From NCBI RefSeq assembly GCF_002104475.1, contig NZ_NBOF01000002.1, positions 372,001 through 436,000 on the forward strand: a DNA stretch of 64,000 nucleotides. Direction: 5' to 3'. The notes below the pieces were generated by a model. The model saw nothing but the letters and a program-made list of their open reading frames with translations. It had not been told where the DNA came from and did not search any database. This stretch comes from Cognaticolwellia mytili (GTDB lineage Bacteria; Pseudomonadota; Gammaproteobacteria; Enterobacterales; Alteromonadaceae). The position numbers and the translations under genes were made by a program. Positions 43,809 to 53,268 of the stretch are shown here, one piece after another; the first letter of the stretch is position 1; each line of letters opens with the position of its first letter.

Positions 43809-44351
43809 ATGAAATTTAAAGACGCACTTAACGCGGAAGAAAAAAAGTTGTTTAAAAATGCCATAGGTAAGGTAAAACCTATGGTGCAGGACAGAGTACA
43901 CCCCGAAAAAAGAACCATCAAGCAGAAAACAACGTTAGCAAGACAAAAAGATAAAAAAGTTGTCGCTGAGTTTCATTTTTCAGATGAGTTTGAACCTGAT
44001 TTAAATAGCCAAGGCCCAGTGAAATATGTTCGTGAAGGTGTTGATACATTTGAAGCTAAAAACCTTCGTCGAGGGCAATATGTACCAGATCTTATTCTTG
44101 ATTTACATGGCCTTGACCAACATCAATCAAAACGCGAAATAGCCGCTTTACTTGCTGCTTGTGAAAAAGAACATGCGCAATGTGTTTGTATTGTTCATGG
44201 CCTAGGCGCGCGGATATTAAAAAATAAAGTTCCCCACTGGTTAGTACAACATCCTGACGTAATGGCTTTTCATCAAGCGCCATTAGAATGGGGTGGCAAT
44301 GGCGCACTACTTGTTCTGGTTGAATTGAAAGATAAATTCGTTCGCGACTAA
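43809..44351 (+). CDS. smrB: Smr-domain ribosome rescue nuclease SmrB
   Basis: This 180-residue protein carries a C-terminal Smr domain with the conserved DLHGLDQHQSKREIA and VHGLGARILKNKVPHWL motifs. In E. coli SmrB cuts mRNA at collided ribosomes. The N-terminal region is basic and probably contacts the ribosome. Confidence 0.93.
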   Translation: MKFKDALNAEEKKLFKNAIGKVKPMVQDRVHPEKRTIKQKTTLARQKDKKVVAEFHFSDEFEPDLNSQGPVKYVREGVDTFEAKNLRRGQYVPDLILDLHGLDQHQSKREIAALLAACEKEHAQCVCIVHGLGARILKNKVPHWLVQHPDVMAFHQAPLEWGGNGALLVLVELKDKFVRD

Positions 44352-44363
44352 ACAGTAACGCAC

Positions 44364-44402
44364 TAATGAAGTCAAATTACTATTTACAATGTGACTTCAT
44401 TA
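44364..44402. terminator. Possible bidirectional hairpin between smrB and sixA
   Basis: TAATGAAGTCA (44364-44374) and TGACTTCATTA (44392-44402) are exact inverted repeats with a 17-base loop. They lie 13 bases after smrB and overlap the end of sixA. No U-tract is evident, so termination is only suggested. Confidence 0.45.
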
Positions 44403-44863
44403 GGTGAAACCAAGGTAACAAATTCACCTAACATTCTTGTTGTATCATATTCAATTTGTGCCACTGATGCAGTTTGAAATATTGGCATAGTGTTATCGCT
44501 GGTTAATTCTGCCACTAAATAGCTAACTAAAGGCATGTGCGACACCAATAAAATCTTTTTATATTGCTCAAGGCTAAACACAGCATCTAAGTAATCATGC
44601 ACTTCTTTTGCATTATCTTCTGGAGTAATGAAACTTAATGTTTTTCTTACACCTACTGATTTTAGTTGCTCAATAACTGTATCTGCAGTTTGTTGTGCTC
44701 GTAAATAAGGGCTAACAAAAACACAATCAAACGAGTGCTGATTCTCAGCCAACCATTGCGCAGATGTTCTAGCTTCATTGATCCCATTTTCTGTTAATGG
44801 TCTTAATGCATCTGAGGGCGCAATATTTTCAGCTTGGCCATGACGCATAACAAAAATTTGCAT
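44384..44863 (-). CDS. sixA: Phosphohistidine phosphatase SixA
   Basis: This 159-residue histidine phosphatase has the N-terminal RHG motif (FVMRHGQAE, catalytic His8) and the second histidine in LLVSHMPLVSYL. In E. coli it removes phosphate from histidine in the nitrogen phosphotransferase NPr. Convergent with smrB. Confidence 0.92.
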   Translation of the reverse strand: MQIFVMRHGQAENIAPSDALRPLTENGINEARTSAQWLAENQHSFDCVFVSPYLRAQQTADTVIEQLKSVGVRKTLSFITPEDNAKEVHDYLDAVFSLEQYKKILLVSHMPLVSYLVAELTSDNTMPIFQTASVAQIEYDTTRMLGEFVTLVSPNEVTL

Positions 44864-45048
44864 AACTACCTTAATTTAAACGAACTTTATTATTTGCGGC
44901 TATAGTAAAGGAATTATTCAATTTTTTATAACATCAGTTAAGAATAAAATAGACTCGCCTTATTCCTTAGGGTAATTTAGAAAGATAATAAAAATAAGAC
45001 TCTAGCGCTAGTAAATTACGCTACAAGTCAAATTTTGCAGGAGCAATT

Positions 45049-47844
45049 GTGAAAAAAAGCCCTAATGACGTAAAGCAATATCAAGCTATTACCTTAACCA
45101 ATGGTTTACGTGCATTATTGGTTCACAATCCAGAATCAAACAAGTCTGCCGCGGCCTTAGCGGTTAATGTTGGCCATTTTGACGACCCAACACACCGTCA
45201 AGGTCTCGCTCATTTTCTGGAGCACATGCTATTTCTTGGCACCGAAAAATACCCTGATGGCAGTGAATATCAAAAATTCATCAATGAACATGGCGGCAGC
45301 AATAACGCCTGGACAGCAACTGAACATACTTGTTTTTTCTTTGATATCGGCAAGCAGCACTTTGCTGCAGCAATTGAGCGTTTTGGTGAGTTTTTTACCG
45401 CGCCACTACTTTCAGAAGAGTTTGTTAATAAAGAGCGTAAGAATATTGATGCTGAATTCAAGCTAAAGCTTAAAGATGATATTCGACGTCTTTATGATGT
45501 ACACAAAGAAACCATTAACCCAAACCACCCTTTTGCTAAGTTTTCTGTTGGAAGTAGTGAAACATTAGCCGATAAAGCAGGCCATAACTTACGTGATGAA
45601 GTTTGTCATTTTTTCCAAAAAAACTATCAAGCTCACTTTATGACCCTAGTTTTAGAAGGTCCACAAGCTATTGCAGATTTAGAAAGCTTAGCAAAAACAC
45701 ATTTTTCACAGATCAGATCAAATGGTATTCCTAAAGCTAAAATTAGCCAACCACTTTACCGTCCTGAACACCAACAACAATGGATAAAAGTTCGTCCAGT
45801 CAAAAATGATCAACAGTTAATCATTAGTTTTGCGATGCCAAGTATTGACGAATTTTACCGTCATAAACCAGAAGCTATTCTCGCTTATTTAATTGGCCAT
45901 GAAGGCCCAGGTAGCATTTTATCATTACTCAAAAGTAAACAATGGGCTTTGGCATTAACTGCAGGCTCAGGGATAAATGGCTCAAACTTTAAAGACTTTA
46001 ATATTAATATCTCATTGTCTGAATTAGGAGAAAAAAATATTAACGCTATTATCAGCATTGTATTCTCCTATATTAAGTTATTGAAAAACATGCCGCTGAA
46101 CAAGCACTATTACCGAGAAAAAAAAGCATTGGCAGAATTGTCATTTTTATATCAAGAAAAGCTTTCACCACTAGACTCTGCTAGCCAGCTTGTTATCAAT
46201 ATGCAGCATTACCCAGAGCAAGATTATATTTTTGGTGATTATGTTATGGAAGGCATGGATGAGTCAGCTTTTGGCATATTACTTAGCTATATGGTAGCAA
46301 CAAACCTTCGTATTATTACCATCAGTCAACAGCTTGATGATCACGAAAAAAACAGAGTGAGTAAGTGGTACCAAGTGCCGTACTCTATTGCTGATTTAGC
46401 TACTATTCAAATTAAAGACTGGCAAGACCCTCCCGCTATTGAACAATTATTTCTGCCAACTGAAAATAACTATATTGTTGCTCAACCACAGCTTATCGCT
46501 TATCAAGGTGAAGACAATAATCCTTTAACTCCACCAAAAAGCATTTGCCAACAAGATGGCTTATGCGTTTGGTTTAAACATGACACTAGTTTTAATACAC
46601 CCAAAGGTTACATATATATATCAATCGACTCGCCAAAAGTCATAGAAAGCGCCAGTAGTATTGCAATGACTCGATTGTTTATCGACCTTTATAGTGATGC
46701 AGTAGTCGAAGAACATTACGATGCTGAATTAGCAGGCATTCACTATCACCTATATTCTCATCAAGGTGGGATGGCATTGCAGCTTTCAGGTATAAGCACT
46801 AAGCAAGAACAATTACTACCTTTACTACTTGCAAGTTTGCTACGTTGTGAATTCTGTCAGAAAAAATTCGAACTATTTAAGCAACAATTAGTTAGCCACT
46901 GGAAAAATTCCGAAAGCAGCAAGTCTATATCGCAATTATTCGCAACGCTTAGTGCAGCCATGCAGCCTAAAAGTCCAAGCAGCAAAAGCTTAGTTTCAGC
47001 ACTCGAAGCAATCAGCTTCAATGATTTCAAAAGATTTATTCCGCAAATATTTGACCAAGTGGCAGTAGAAGCTCTAATTCACGGTAATTGGCCAATAAGC
47101 GCTGCCAAGCGAATGATCAGCATCATAAAACAAGAATTTGGCCAGCAACTATCAGATGAAAGTTCGGTGAAAATTCCATGTATTGATATTAAAAACCAAC
47201 AACAAATAACCATTCCTCTGGAGTTACCTGAGCATGATCATGCCGCGGTACTCTATTATCCTATGCCCGGAAAAGACTTACATACAGTAGCATTAACGAT
47301 GTTAACTAATCAGCTACTATCGCCTATTTTTTTCCAAGAAATGCGTACTGAAAAGCAATATGGTTATTTAGTGGGGGTTGGCTTTATCCCTATCAATCGA
47401 TACCCCGGCATTGCCTTTTATATTCAGTCACCTCACACCGACTCATCAACACTGACCTCAGCAATGAGTGATTTTATCGGCAGAGCTAATGATTATATAA
47501 AAAACTTACCTAAAGAGCATTGGCAACACTTACAGTTTGGTCTTGCAAGCCAGCTACAAGAGAAAGACACTAGTTTAAGAATAAAAAGTCAACGATATTG
47601 GGCCGCCATTTGCAATAAGGAAACGTCTTTTATACAAAAACAGCAACTTATAGCAGTAATTAAAACATTAACAATAGCTGACATTATTAATTTTATTCAA
47701 CATCACTTTCATGGTGCAATTACGGACGATCGTTTATCACTGGTAACTTATGAAAATAATACTCAGTGTGAAAAGGCACTAAAAAATACTTCGTCTGCCG
47801 AAAATAACGAATTATTGTTAAAGAAATGTCAAAGAAAATACTAA
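45049..47844 (+). CDS. M16 insulinase-family peptidase without signal peptide
   Basis: This 931-residue pitrilysin/insulysin-type zinc peptidase has HFLEH at 55-59 (GLAHFLEHMLFLGT) and the third ligand glutamate in RKNIDAEF (about residue 136). The central and C-terminal M16 lobes are full length, including REKKALAELSFLYQEK and the RTEKQYGYLVG substrate signature. No signal peptide is visible, so it is probably cytoplasmic, unlike the secreted M16 enzyme at 4098-6836. It stands alone, upstream of the large sensor gene. Confidence 0.92.
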   Translation: MKKSPNDVKQYQAITLTNGLRALLVHNPESNKSAAALAVNVGHFDDPTHRQGLAHFLEHMLFLGTEKYPDGSEYQKFINEHGGSNNAWTATEHTCFFFDIGKQHFAAAIERFGEFFTAPLLSEEFVNKERKNIDAEFKLKLKDDIRRLYDVHKETINPNHPFAKFSVGSSETLADKAGHNLRDEVCHFFQKNYQAHFMTLVLEGPQAIADLESLAKTHFSQIRSNGIPKAKISQPLYRPEHQQQWIKVRPVKNDQQLIISFAMPSIDEFYRHKPEAILAYLIGHEGPGSILSLLKSKQWALALTAGSGINGSNFKDFNINISLSELGEKNINAIISIVFSYIKLLKNMPLNKHYYREKKALAELSFLYQEKLSPLDSASQLVINMQHYPEQDYIFGDYVMEGMDESAFGILLSYMVATNLRIITISQQLDDHEKNRVSKWYQVPYSIADLATIQIKDWQDPPAIEQLFLPTENNYIVAQPQLIAYQGEDNNPLTPPKSICQQDGLCVWFKHDTSFNTPKGYIYISIDSPKVIESASSIAMTRLFIDLYSDAVVEEHYDAELAGIHYHLYSHQGGMALQLSGISTKQEQLLPLLLASLLRCEFCQKKFELFKQQLVSHWKNSESSKSISQLFATLSAAMQPKSPSSKSLVSALEAISFNDFKRFIPQIFDQVAVEALIHGNWPISAAKRMISIIKQEFGQQLSDESSVKIPCIDIKNQQQITIPLELPEHDHAAVLYYPMPGKDLHTVALTMLTNQLLSPIFFQEMRTEKQYGYLVGVGFIPINRYPGIAFYIQSPHTDSSTLTSAMSDFIGRANDYIKNLPKEHWQHLQFGLASQLQEKDTSLRIKSQRYWAAICNKETSFIQKQQLIAVIKTLTIADIINFIQHHFHGAITDDRLSLVTYENNTQCEKALKNTSSAENNELLLKKCQRKY

Positions 47845-48033
47845 CCCTGCCGATATAACGATAAGCTGAAAATGTTTCATTTAATATTATCGTAACTTAA
47901 CAAACAGCAAAGATTGACTTACTCACTCGCATCATTTTTAATGGGCTACGAGATCCAAAATAATAATAATATCTGGCATATCCGTTAATGTAATTTTACA
48001 GGGTATGGATTTCACAAGCGTAGGGTTGTATTA

Positions 48034-51000
48034 GTGCATTTATCTTTCTTCAAGCAAAGACTATTTTCGAATTTTTCTATTTTCCGTGCCTCTTTTATTT
48101 GTTTGATGGCGTTTTCTGTTGCTATACAAACATACGCATTTGCGAATAACGTCAATCAAAATCCATTAAAATTTGAACGTATTTCAATCGCGGAAGGATT
48201 ATCTCAAAGTTATGTTTACGATATAATTCAAGATTCTAATGGTTTTATGTGGATTGCGACGCAAGATGGTTTAAACCGCTACGACGGTAAAAGTTTTGTT
48301 TATTATCGACACGATAGTACAAACAAGAATTCAATTGCCGACAACTTTATCCGTAAACTTTTTATCGATGATAAGAGTGTTTTATGGGTTGGTACTAATG
48401 AAGGCTTAAGTCGCTATAACCCATCGTTAGACAATTTCGATAACTTCTTGCACCAAGAAAACGATAACAATTCCCTTAAAGACAATGAGATTTGGGATAT
48501 ATATCAAGATAAACAAAGCAATATATATATATCTACCAAAGAAGGCCTCCAAAAATTTAATCATGAAAATAATGATTTCGTTCATATTCGTTTTCGAGAT
48601 TTTGAAAATGTACTAAAAGAAATTAAAACTATTTTTCAAGATGAAAAAGGGAATTATTGGCTAGGAACCTATGATAAGGGCATATTTTTAACCAATAGCA
48701 CTATGTCTTCAGTAGTATCTCTTAATGATAAAAATAAATGGGACATCAACCTCAACGCGACTGCACTTTATGACTTAAAATATATTGATAATCAATATTG
48801 GCTAGGAACAAATAATGGTCTTTTAATTATTTCACAAAGTTATGAAATAATTAAACACTATACAAAAGAAAGTAGTGACGTTAGCCTAAAGTTGTTATCA
48901 AATATGGTTCGCTCAATTGAACAACTTAATGAGTCATCTGTTTGGCTAGGCACATTAAGTGGCTTAAATAGTATTAATATTTTGACCGGTAAAGTTAACT
49001 CTCACCAAGGTGTTCAACACAAAAATTCTCTTTCGAGCAACTTCCTCTATAAAGTATATAAAACTAAGAAAGGTGATATGTGGCTTGGCACAACAGGAGG
49101 AGGAATCAATACATTTAATACTTTACAAAAAAAGCTAGTGCATGGACTATTCAAATATGACGGTGCTAACCAAGCGGTATACGCATTTGCCGAAACTTCT
49201 GATAACTCTGTTTGGTTCACAACAGACAATGGACAATTGAATAAGCTAACATCTGATGGAGGAGCACTTCAAGTGAGTATTAATAACAATACTCCAATAT
49301 CTCAAATAATGGTTGATGAAAAAGACAACTTATGGCTAAAAACAGAACCAAGCACTCCTTCAGAACATAGCAACCTTTTCTATTATGACACTCAAAGTAA
49401 AATATTGATAAAAAATGAAGAATGGGCTGAAAACTCTAACCAATTGAATTATAGCAATTCAATTTTACTTAAAGATAAAATTTGGTTTATTGAAAAAGAA
49501 GGAGAACTAAAAAGCTATAACATCAAAACCAAGAAGTTTAGAAGTTTTAGTCAAGGTAGTACAAAAAAATTCACAATGCTAACTAGCGACATTAATAATG
49601 ACATATGGCTTTCAACAACTGATAACCATATTCTGACTTTTAATACTTTAAGTCTTACTTTCTCAGGAAAGCAATACAACACCATTAATGATGCTAATAA
49701 TGGAAATTATACTAACATCTCAGTATCCGAAAATTGGATTTGGTTGGGAACCAGAGGGCAAGGTGTTACACTCATTAATAAGCACGCTGAAAAAACTTCA
49801 CGATTTAATGAAGAAACAGGCCTTTCTAATAACTTTATTTCAGATATAAAAATAGATACTAACGAGACGGCTTGGGTATCAACAAATAATGGTATAAACG
49901 CAATATCCCCTAATACCAAGCTTGTAAAATCATTTAACATCGACTTCCAGCTTTCTGACAACGAATTTATTAGCGACAGTGGAATAATCACTAAAAATCA
50001 AGCCATATACTTTGGAGGCATAAATGGTTTCCATACATTATCTCCCAATGAACTAATCATGACAGGTCAAAAGCTGCCTAAGCCGTATATCACCAATATT
50101 TTAATTGCAAATAAAGAGGTCCCTACTGTCAGCAAACAAGAAATAAGCACTGACTTTAGTATTAAAAAAGCACCAAATCATCTAGATTTATTAAAGTTAG
50201 GGCATAAGCAGTCTCAATTTAGTATTGAGTTTATTTCCCCAAATGTGAAAATGCCAAGCCACTTAAAATACCGCTATAGACTACTCGGCTTAGAAGATGA
50301 TTGGATCGATGCTGGTAAAAATAATTTACGAGCAACCTACACCAACTTAAGCCCAGGTGATTATAGTTTTGAAGTACAAGCCTACGATTTACAGAATAAA
50401 CAAGAAAGTGAAGTTAAAGCTTTAAGTATTAAAATTATGCCGCCCTGGTGGTTATCACTCAGTGCAATATTACTTTATAGTTTAACTTCTATCTTAATTG
50501 TTGCTTACTTTCTCCAGCAAATGCGTCATAAGCGGTTATATCATTTACAAATTAAGTTGAGTGAAGAGCGCTTAAAGCTATCTCTGTGGGGTAGCGGCGA
50601 TGAAATGTGGGACTGGAATATTAAGAAAGGAAAAATATACCGCTCTAATATCTGGGGCATTTTAGAGTTTCCACAAGATGGGAAGCGCAATGTAGGTGCC
50701 GATCAAACCAATATTCATCTACAAGATATCCCAAGAGTAAGGGAGGCACTAAATCAGCACTTTGAAGATAGCAGCCAACATTTTGAAGCTACCTATCGTG
50801 TAAAAGACAAAGACGACAAATGGATTTGGATACTTGACCGCGGTAAAATAGTCGAACGTGATGAAAAGAATAAGCCCTCACGTATGACAGGAACACTAAA
50901 AGACATCAGTCAAATAAAACGCACCGATGAACGCTTAAAGTTATTTGCAAAATGTATTGAAAATATTTCAGACGCTATTGTTATTTATGATCGCCAATTT

Positions 51001-52614
51001 ACTGTGGTTGACGTTAACAAAGCTTATCAGCGCATTACCGGTAAGACAAAGCTAAAAATGCGCGGTTCTCCATTAAAATTCGAGCAGTACCCCGAAAGCT
51101 TTAACCAGAATGTTAAGAAGCATTTGATCACAAAGGGTAATTGGCATGGTGAAATTGAAAGTATTCGCGACAATGGCGAGCTTTACTTCACGGATTTAAA
51201 TATTGATATTATCAAGGATGAAACAGGTAATATATCACATTTTGTTGGTGTTTTTTCAGATATAACAAAGCGTAAGCAAACCGAAGCTGAATTAAGAAAA
51301 CTTGCTAATTCGGATACCTTAACTGGGTTGCCTAACCGTTCTTATTTTCAAGCTAATCAACAAAGATTAGTTAAAAATAAAATATCGCATGCCTTATTAG
51401 TTTTCGATTTAGATAATTTTAAGAAAGTTAATGATTCATTAGGACATGAAGTCGGTGACGTTTTACTTTGTAAGGTCGCTGAGCGTATTCGAGGCTTAGG
51501 TAGAAACCAAGATAGTGTCTATCGACTGGGTGGAGATGAATTTAGTTTAATTGTTGAAAACACAAATGATATCCACACTGTTACAACGATTGCCAAGCAA
51601 GTATTAGACTCAATTGCTTTGCCGCTAAAACTAAAAAGCCAGGAAATCGTTCTTTATAGTAGTATCGGTATAGTACTTTACCCTGAGGACGGCATTAGCC
51701 CGCAAGAATTACTGAAAAATGCCGATACAGCAATGTATCACGCAAAAAATTCTGGCGGCAATAAATACCAATTTTTCAGTGATTCAATGAATAAAACCGC
51801 GGTTAAGCGCTTACAAGTCGAAAGTCTCATTCGTCACGGTCTAAAAGATGACTTATTTTCAGTTTTTTATCAGCCAAAAATTGAAATCGCTACTGGGAAA
51901 ATAGCAGGTATGGAAGCACTTGTTCGTTTCGAGACTCCTAGTAAAGGTATCGTTAGCCCTGTGGTATTTATTCCAGTATCTGAAGAAACAGGACAAATTA
52001 TAGATATCGGTGAAGTGGTACTTCGAAAAGCGTGTTTTGCTACCAAAAAGTGGGTTGATGCTGGTCTTTTTGAAGGGCGTATTGCAGTGAACTTATCTGC
52101 TGTACAATTTACTCAGCCAAACCTAGTGTCTATGATTGCGAATACCTTAAAAGAAAGCGAGCTACCAGCCAAGTATTTAGAGCTAGAGATTACCGAAGGT
52201 ACGGTAATGGATTCACCACAAAAAGCCATTGATACTATGCTGCAAATACGTGCGATGGGTATTCATCTATCACTAGATGATTTTGGCACTGGCTACTCCT
52301 CATTGGCTTATTTAAAAAAATTCCCACTAAACACATTAAAAATAGACAAGGCCTTTGTTGATGATATAGAAACGTCAGAGCAAGGCCGAAATATGGTAGC
52401 TACCATTGTCACTATTGCACATAACTTAGGCATGCAAGTTGTCGCTGAAGGTGTAGAAACCAACCAACAGTTAAGTTTTCTATCAGGTCTTCGCTGTGAG
52501 CAGTTACAAGGTTATTTATATAGTAAACCATTACCTGAAAATGATTTTCAAAAATATTTACTTTCGTTCCAAATAACGAGTAAATCGACCTCATTTGATC
52601 AAAATACAATTTAG
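48034..52614 (+). CDS. Periplasmic-propeller sensor with PAS, GGDEF and EAL domains
   Basis: This 1526-residue membrane sensor begins with GTG and a signal/anchor segment (IFRASFICLMAFSVAIQTYA). Two-component-regulator propeller repeats follow to about 730 (W-GT-GL signatures, periplasmic), then a Y_Y_Y domain (about 745-800) and a transmembrane helix at 803-830. Two PAS/PAC modules span about 840-1085; GGDEF is intact at 1166-1170 and EAL begins at Glu1294 (MEALVRF). An RxxD inhibitory site (RNQD) lies five residues before GGDEF, as required for product feedback. Downstream EAL motifs DDFGTGYSS and DKAFVDD are present, so both c-di-GMP synthesis and hydrolysis are possible. The ligand of the propeller is unknown. 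The nonapeptide-repeat gene starts 142 bases downstream on the same strand. Confidence 0.94.
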   Translation: MHLSFFKQRLFSNFSIFRASFICLMAFSVAIQTYAFANNVNQNPLKFERISIAEGLSQSYVYDIIQDSNGFMWIATQDGLNRYDGKSFVYYRHDSTNKNSIADNFIRKLFIDDKSVLWVGTNEGLSRYNPSLDNFDNFLHQENDNNSLKDNEIWDIYQDKQSNIYISTKEGLQKFNHENNDFVHIRFRDFENVLKEIKTIFQDEKGNYWLGTYDKGIFLTNSTMSSVVSLNDKNKWDINLNATALYDLKYIDNQYWLGTNNGLLIISQSYEIIKHYTKESSDVSLKLLSNMVRSIEQLNESSVWLGTLSGLNSINILTGKVNSHQGVQHKNSLSSNFLYKVYKTKKGDMWLGTTGGGINTFNTLQKKLVHGLFKYDGANQAVYAFAETSDNSVWFTTDNGQLNKLTSDGGALQVSINNNTPISQIMVDEKDNLWLKTEPSTPSEHSNLFYYDTQSKILIKNEEWAENSNQLNYSNSILLKDKIWFIEKEGELKSYNIKTKKFRSFSQGSTKKFTMLTSDINNDIWLSTTDNHILTFNTLSLTFSGKQYNTINDANNGNYTNISVSENWIWLGTRGQGVTLINKHAEKTSRFNEETGLSNNFISDIKIDTNETAWVSTNNGINAISPNTKLVKSFNIDFQLSDNEFISDSGIITKNQAIYFGGINGFHTLSPNELIMTGQKLPKPYITNILIANKEVPTVSKQEISTDFSIKKAPNHLDLLKLGHKQSQFSIEFISPNVKMPSHLKYRYRLLGLEDDWIDAGKNNLRATYTNLSPGDYSFEVQAYDLQNKQESEVKALSIKIMPPWWLSLSAILLYSLTSILIVAYFLQQMRHKRLYHLQIKLSEERLKLSLWGSGDEMWDWNIKKGKIYRSNIWGILEFPQDGKRNVGADQTNIHLQDIPRVREALNQHFEDSSQHFEATYRVKDKDDKWIWILDRGKIVERDEKNKPSRMTGTLKDISQIKRTDERLKLFAKCIENISDAIVIYDRQFTVVDVNKAYQRITGKTKLKMRGSPLKFEQYPESFNQNVKKHLITKGNWHGEIESIRDNGELYFTDLNIDIIKDETGNISHFVGVFSDITKRKQTEAELRKLANSDTLTGLPNRSYFQANQQRLVKNKISHALLVFDLDNFKKVNDSLGHEVGDVLLCKVAERIRGLGRNQDSVYRLGGDEFSLIVENTNDIHTVTTIAKQVLDSIALPLKLKSQEIVLYSSIGIVLYPEDGISPQELLKNADTAMYHAKNSGGNKYQFFSDSMNKTAVKRLQVESLIRHGLKDDLFSVFYQPKIEIATGKIAGMEALVRFETPSKGIVSPVVFIPVSEETGQIIDIGEVVLRKACFATKKWVDAGLFEGRIAVNLSAVQFTQPNLVSMIANTLKESELPAKYLELEITEGTVMDSPQKAIDTMLQIRAMGIHLSLDDFGTGYSSLAYLKKFPLNTLKIDKAFVDDIETSEQGRNMVATIVTIAHNLGMQVVAEGVETNQQLSFLSGLRCEQLQGYLYSKPLPENDFQKYLLSFQITSKSTSFDQNTI

Positions 52615-52756
52615 CTATTAGGTGTCAATTTTATGGCATTGCAAGTTTATTCTCTAAACATAAGCGTAGGGCCTTGCTGGTAAAGACCTTGCACTTATGG
52701 CACAGTTTTCGCTTAAACCTTATTGATTTTAATAATAATTTTAATAAGGAAAAAAC

Positions 52757-53038
52757 ATGCTTAGTTCATTAATTCTATCTTTAGCAATGTCTGGTACCCC
52801 TGCCGTTGTAAACACAAATGATTTCAACATCGAAGAAGCCGGTACTCGTCGCGGTCAAGTGCGTATTGGCACCCGTCGCGGTCAAGTTCGCATTAATAGT
52901 GAAAAATTAGACGCTACGGAAACAGGCACTCGTCGTGGTCAAGTTCGCATTAATAACGAGAAATTAGATGTTACTGAAACTGGTACTCGTCGTGGCCAAG
53001 TCCGTATTGGTACTCGCCGTGGTCAAGTTCGCATCTAG
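52757..53038 (+). CDS. Multicopy nonapeptide ORF (five GTRRGQVRI repeats)
   Basis: This 93-residue ORF has a good AAGGA site 6 bases before its ATG. The N-terminus (MLSSLILSLAMSGTPAVV) is hydrophobic and could be a secretion signal; a short acidic segment (DFNIEEA) follows. Then come five exact copies of GTRRGQVRI at 52841, 52868, 52925, 52982 and 53009. Copies 1-2 and 4-5 are contiguous. Copies 2-3 and 3-4 are separated by 10-residue acidic linkers, N[SN]EKLD[AV]TET. At DNA level the copies differ only at third codon positions. The product is strongly cationic in the repeats and acidic in the leader and linkers, as in precursors cut into several identical peptides. I recognise no family, and no modifying enzyme or dedicated exporter is nearby. 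Confidence 0.8.
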   Translation: MLSSLILSLAMSGTPAVVNTNDFNIEEAGTRRGQVRIGTRRGQVRINSEKLDATETGTRRGQVRINNEKLDVTETGTRRGQVRIGTRRGQVRI

Positions 53039-53046
53039 GAGCTAAT

Positions 53047-53151
53047 ATGATCAATCTAATTAAATCTTTATTTGTTAATAGTACAAAAGAAAATGCTATT
53101 GCTGCAGGTATAGAAATTAAAGAGATGCCTGCAAGTACATGGTGGAATTAG
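53047..53151 (+). CDS. 34-residue ORF coupled to the nonapeptide gene
   Basis: ATG 53047 is preceded by AGGAG with a 5-base spacer; the AGGAG overlaps the stop codon of the repeat gene. The product starts MINLIKSLFVNSTKEN, has a mildly amphipathic middle and ends in MPASTWWN. Spacing and the strong ribosome site imply co-expression with the repeat ORF. I recognise no family; it could be a partner peptide, an immunity-type peptide or a regulatory leader. An inverted repeat TTTAAAGCA/TGCTTTAAA at about 53155-53180 follows, without a U-tract. Confidence 0.55.
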   Translation: MINLIKSLFVNSTKENAIAAGIEIKEMPASTWWN

Positions 53152-53268
53152 ACTATTTAAAGCATTTAAACTGCTTTAAACGAGAAAAGGATACAATGCT
53201 ACAAGGATGTTAGCGTTTTAACATTATCAAATTATTTAGCCCGATAGTTTAACAAAAAAAGAGAATAT

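Noticed and set aside
52841-53035. Nonapeptide repeats read as a CRISPR-like array
   Set aside because: Units are 27 bases with spacers of 0 or 30 bases, changes are confined to third codon positions, and no cas genes are present; coding selection explains it.
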